This document shows positions 55,101-60,101 of a stretch of DNA of 64,000 bases, piece after piece. Numbering within the stretch: the first letter of the stretch is position 1; every line of letters begins with the position of its first letter. Origin of the DNA: Symbiodinium natans (lineage: Eukaryota > Sar > Dinophyceae > Suessiales > Symbiodiniaceae); the NCBI GenBank assembly GCA_905221605.1, contig CAJNDS010002305.1:397610-461609 (forward strand), written 5' to 3'. The notes beneath the pieces were generated by a model. That model saw only the letters and a list, made by a program, of their open reading frames with translations. It ran no database searches and had not been told where the DNA came from. Position numbers and translations under genes: made by a program.

Positions 55101-58100
55101 AGGGTTGGGATGTGAAGTCTGCATCTAGGTCATGCGCTTTCAGTTTTTGGGACCCTAAACCCTAAACGCTAAACCCTAAACCAGTGCTGCTAAGGCTATC
55201 CGCAAAAGCTTCCAGGACAAGTTCGACCACGGTCTCGTCGGAAGTCAGGCTTTGTATGGTCTATACTACATCCCCCTTGTTTTTTTTTTTTTTTTTATAT
55301 AAATTTTGTTTATATAAAACCCTCTATTTTTGTTTATATAAAACCCTTAATTTTTGTTTATATAAAACCCAAGAGGATATTTAAGATAGTGCTTTTTTAA
55401 GGTTCTAAGGGGAGTGTAGGGTTTAGGTTCGTAGCATTTCTTCGGATGCAGGCAGGCAGTAATAGTCTCTTTCCACTCGGATGCAAGATTGCAAGAGGGG
55501 AGTAGGATGGGTCTCTGTGGTTGAAATAACTCGGACCCAGCTCACTCACGAACATGACGGAAAGCAGTGGGTTGAACAAGTTTGTGCATTCTAGCGGCGT
55601 GTCTTCTGGTGAATACTTTACATGACCTGTTGAGGTGACTTAAAAAGCGAAAGATCCATGAAAGAAGAGAGTACTCCACACGACTTACGCTTCAGATTGG
55701 GTGAGCTGCCCGCAAGCCGAACAAGTAGAGCTCAAAACCTGCAGTCCAGCATTACTACTGACGAAGTACTGACTTGTTGTCCGCACTAGTCAACAATCTT
55801 GCTTCGCTTCTCACATGGAAGTGAGCTTCAGATCTCGCAAGAAGAACCCAGCCACTGTGGAGCCACTAGCTGAAGCCACCAATCTTCAATAGGCATACAC
55901 ACATCATCACACATCTTGATATGAATTAGTTTCGGCGCGAAATAAAGGAACACTCAACGCAGCGAGTGCCGATGCGATGCACCAATTTTGCATCTAGACT
56001 GACCCGGGCCCCCCAGGCAGAAGAGCACTCGCCAACCCAATCCGACAAGATGTAGCAGTCGCACTTTCTCGCAGCTGGATGCCGTTCTAGCAACGTTCGA
56101 CGGGGAACAAGGCCAACCAACACGAGACCCACATAGCATGGTACACTATCACCCCAGCAGTCCGTTGATTGTTGAAAGACGTGCTTGGCTTTTCAGTGAG
56201 GCACGAAGCTGATTGCCTTCGCGGTTGGTTGGCTCAGCTTTTTTTCAATGGCTTGGGGGGACCCAAATATCACAACGCAACGCAACAGCAAGATACAGCG
56301 AGTGTGTTTTGTGTGTTTGACTCAGGGTTTTTTCACACGAACGTTCCCGCTTGAAGTTTCCAATCCGTGCAAAGCGACCGAAATCCTTGGTCCCCCTGTG
56401 GTTGCCCTGCAAAAGATCTGTTATGCCTGTTTTGATCCCCGCAGAGACCTCGCCTCTGGGCCCTAAACCCTAAACCCTAAACCCTAAACCCTAAACCCTA
56501 AACCCTAAACCCTAAACCCTAAACCCTAAACCCTAAACCCTAAACCCTAAACCCTAAACCCTAAACCCTAAACCCTAAACCCTAAACCACCAGGCCTATA
56601 GCTGGCTCATGGCAGCCGTGGACGAGGCCACAGACTGCGCGACGCAGGAGCTCAACTCGCGGCAGGCTGGCGAGAGGGCCCCTCTCTAGGGTTTAGGGTA
56701 GGGTTGAGGGTTTAGGGTTTAGGGTTGAGGGTTTAGGGTTTAGAGTTTAGGGTTTAGGGTTTAGGGTTTAGGGTTTAGGGTTTAGGCCCCCCCCCAGGGT
56801 CATGGTCTTGGTGTTAGCAGGTGCTTTGTGAAAGGGCTCCTTCTTTCAAAGTTGGCTCGTGCCATGATGCCAAGGTTGATGACTGGGCTTTGGAGTACTA
56901 TACTTTAACACTTTTTTTGGTTTTTGGGTTCCCGTTATAGCTACTTATACCTAAAAAGTATATACTTTTTTTTCTGGGTCTACTCCAGAGGTAGGATGAA
57001 GTTCCTGTTGTTCAACCTGGTGTTGGCAAGCTTTGGGGGTTTAGGGTTTAGGGTTTCGGGTTTGGGGTTTGGGGTTTAGGGTTGCTATATTCCCCTTGGG
57101 AGTTTTTTGATAATATAAAACCCAAGAGGATATTAAAAATGATGTTCTTATTAAGGTTCCACCGGGAGTATATGTTCAATTATCCTGAACATTTAGATGT
57201 TCAGCTTCAAGTGGATGTTTGGAAGACGTTTTGTCAAGAACATTGGGGCTCAGCGCAGCTTGTAGCACTTGTAGCATAGTGTGTGGAGGTAGGGCTTGCA
57301 GGCCTGCAGCCATAGAATGAGCAAGATGCCGATTGATGCGCCTTTATGCCTTCAGGTAGGGATGTGTGAAGTTGCTTGGTTTTCCCTCCTTACACTAGTC
57401 AGCACTTCCTTCACTCTACATCTTGCTGGATAGTCCGCAAGTGTGAAAGCGTTGTGTTGCTGGAATGCGACCCTTGTCAGGGAAGTTGCGCTCGTTTCCG
57501 AGGGTTGTGGCACGCACAATTGTGTGTAGACTTGCGGATTAAAGAGATGTTTTCTAACAACCTGCACCCTTTTGATGTTGGCGTTCTCCCGGAAGAGCAA
57601 ACTTCCGCAAGCTTTCGGGGTGGGCTTTTGACGTGTTGAGGGGTCGGGGTTCGAATTTTGTTTCCCACGGTATGTGTGGATTTGCTGGAGGTAACTCTGC
57701 TTGAGGTTACTCCAGCAGAATTGCGTATTGTCAAGAAAAAACGCCGAAGCCCCAGAGAGTTTGTTGCTCAGATCATGTACGCCCCAAGCAAAAAGCGAGC
57801 CGAGCCAAGCCGCACTGCGGAGAAAAAACGAACTCTCCCCCCAACCGCGCGCCATCGGAAGGTGGAAGATTTCATGGATGAGGAGATGAAGGCCGTGCAT
57901 GCGAAGGCTGGTAGGAGCCTGCTACCGGCCTGCATGAAAGATGTTGGCAAATTGAGGCCCAATTTCAAACATGGGCTTTCTCATTTCGAGGTAAGTCAGC
58001 ACAAGAGTTGGAGATTGTTTTGTTGAGGGCTTCCGCTTGAGTTTACCCTGGATTGGTTTGGATTTTGGAGCTGTTCTTGCTCACAAAAAGCCTCAACGCT

Positions 58101-59860
58101 GCAAGCAGCAGAGGCTTCTGGACATCTTGCAGCCCATCCTGATCGAGTACTTGTGCCTTCAGACGCTTTGGAATTCCAAAATTATTATTCTTATTTTTAT
58201 CATTATCTCTTTTTCCCCATTGACGGGCCATGGGTATCAAAAATCAGCTAGGGACTGAAGGTGGCAAGGAAGGAAGTAAGGCAACCCCAAATCTAATGCG
58301 GAGCATTGTAGCAAACTAGACCCTAAATTCTGTAAAGGACACGCTTTTGAGGCAACCCTACACCCACTGAACACAGAAAATTCGTTTACACCGAAGGCAT
58401 TCATGAGCAAAAGCAACTTTTACTTGGGTGGGGGGTACTAGCTGCGGCCGGCCCCGCCAACCCACCGCCGTCTCTGAAGAAGCCACGCCAAGCCCGAGCA
58501 AGATTTGAGAGCGCTTTTCCCGAAACAGTGCTTGCGCCATGGTCTTCGTACATTCACTGTGAGGCCATCCGTGCAGGGCGCACGCATGCACAGGAGATCG
58601 CTGTTCCGCGTGCCCTGAGACGCTTTACCTGGCCACAATGCGCATCAAAAACATCGAACCACGAACCTCTCGTTTTGCACGTGCCCGAGACCCTCTCGCC
58701 GGCAGACCCATCCAACATGAAGGGAGACAAACATTCCCTGGTACAAGTAGAGGAAAAATGTTTTTGATGCTGTTGACCCTTTGCCCCCCCCCATATCGAA
58801 CTCTTCGTTTTTTAGCCTGATGTTCAGGATGGGGACCGGGCGCAATTATTTGTGGACGCTTGGGGCGGGTCGGAAGTCAAACTTTTCGAGCCCCTGCAGA
58901 TTTTGTAGCAGGAAGCTGTAGAAGAGTATGGCGCTTTGAGCGGCGCGTTGCTTTTTCTTAGCCCTCTCGGGTCCTTAAAGGAACGACGAACCAAGGAAAT
59001 ACGTCGGCCACAGCACCATACTGGATCGCGTGGCCGAAAAGGTCTCCGCAGCCAAGGCGTTCGCTTACCACACTGCCAAGGCAAAGGTTGAAACACTGTG
59101 GCTTGGTAGTAGAGTAAGATAACCTTTAACCTTTTTGGGCACGCCACTACCTCTATTTATCCTTTCTGGGGTACTAAATCCCTGTTTTCTAGGCCACTGG
59201 GCAACTAAGGTGGGCCTTCATCGAGACACACGAGGAACTGCTGGGGACTTCGGTTTCCATCGAACCTCGAGTCGTTGGAATGTTGAGGGTGCTGATGTTG
59301 AACATCTCAGGGTATTTTCGTGATGGCCTGCAGGGCTTCGGGTTTCTTGAGTTTAGTAATAATAGTAATAATAGTAATAATAGTAATAATAGTAATAATA
59401 GTAATAATAGTAATAATAGTAATAATAGTAATAATAGTAATAATAGTAATAATAGTAATAATAGTAATAATAGTAAAAATAGTAATAATAGTAATAATGG
59501 TAATAATGGTAATAATAGAACTAATAGTAATAATAATAGTAATAATAGTAATAATAGTACTAATAGTAATAATAGTACTAATCGTAATAATAGTACTAAT
59601 CGTAATAATAATCATGCGGAATCGTGTCATCCCAAGGAACGATACCCAGCCCTCGTGGAGTGCATCAACCGAGTCATCGCCACCGCCCGCGCGGACCTGG
59701 TCATCCTGGCAGAGACGATGCCCCTACGATTTTTCTTCAGCAAGCATGGGATGGCACTGCGGATCATCCTGCCCCTTGGCCATCTACATAGAGTCTTATG
59801 ACTATTATTACTACTATTACTGTTATTGCTATTGTTGCTACTATCGTAATAACAACAACA

Positions 59861-59937
<77 letters not shown>

Positions 59938-59954
59938 TTCTACTTCTACTACTG

Positions 59955-60018
<64 letters not shown>

Positions 60019-60035
60019 TTCTACTACTGCTACTG

Positions 60036-60101
<66 letters not shown>

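Noticed and set aside
57352-57900. 182-codon - strand frame
   Set aside because: Antisense to a better composed + strand frame that ends at a GTAAGT donor; no recognisable features.
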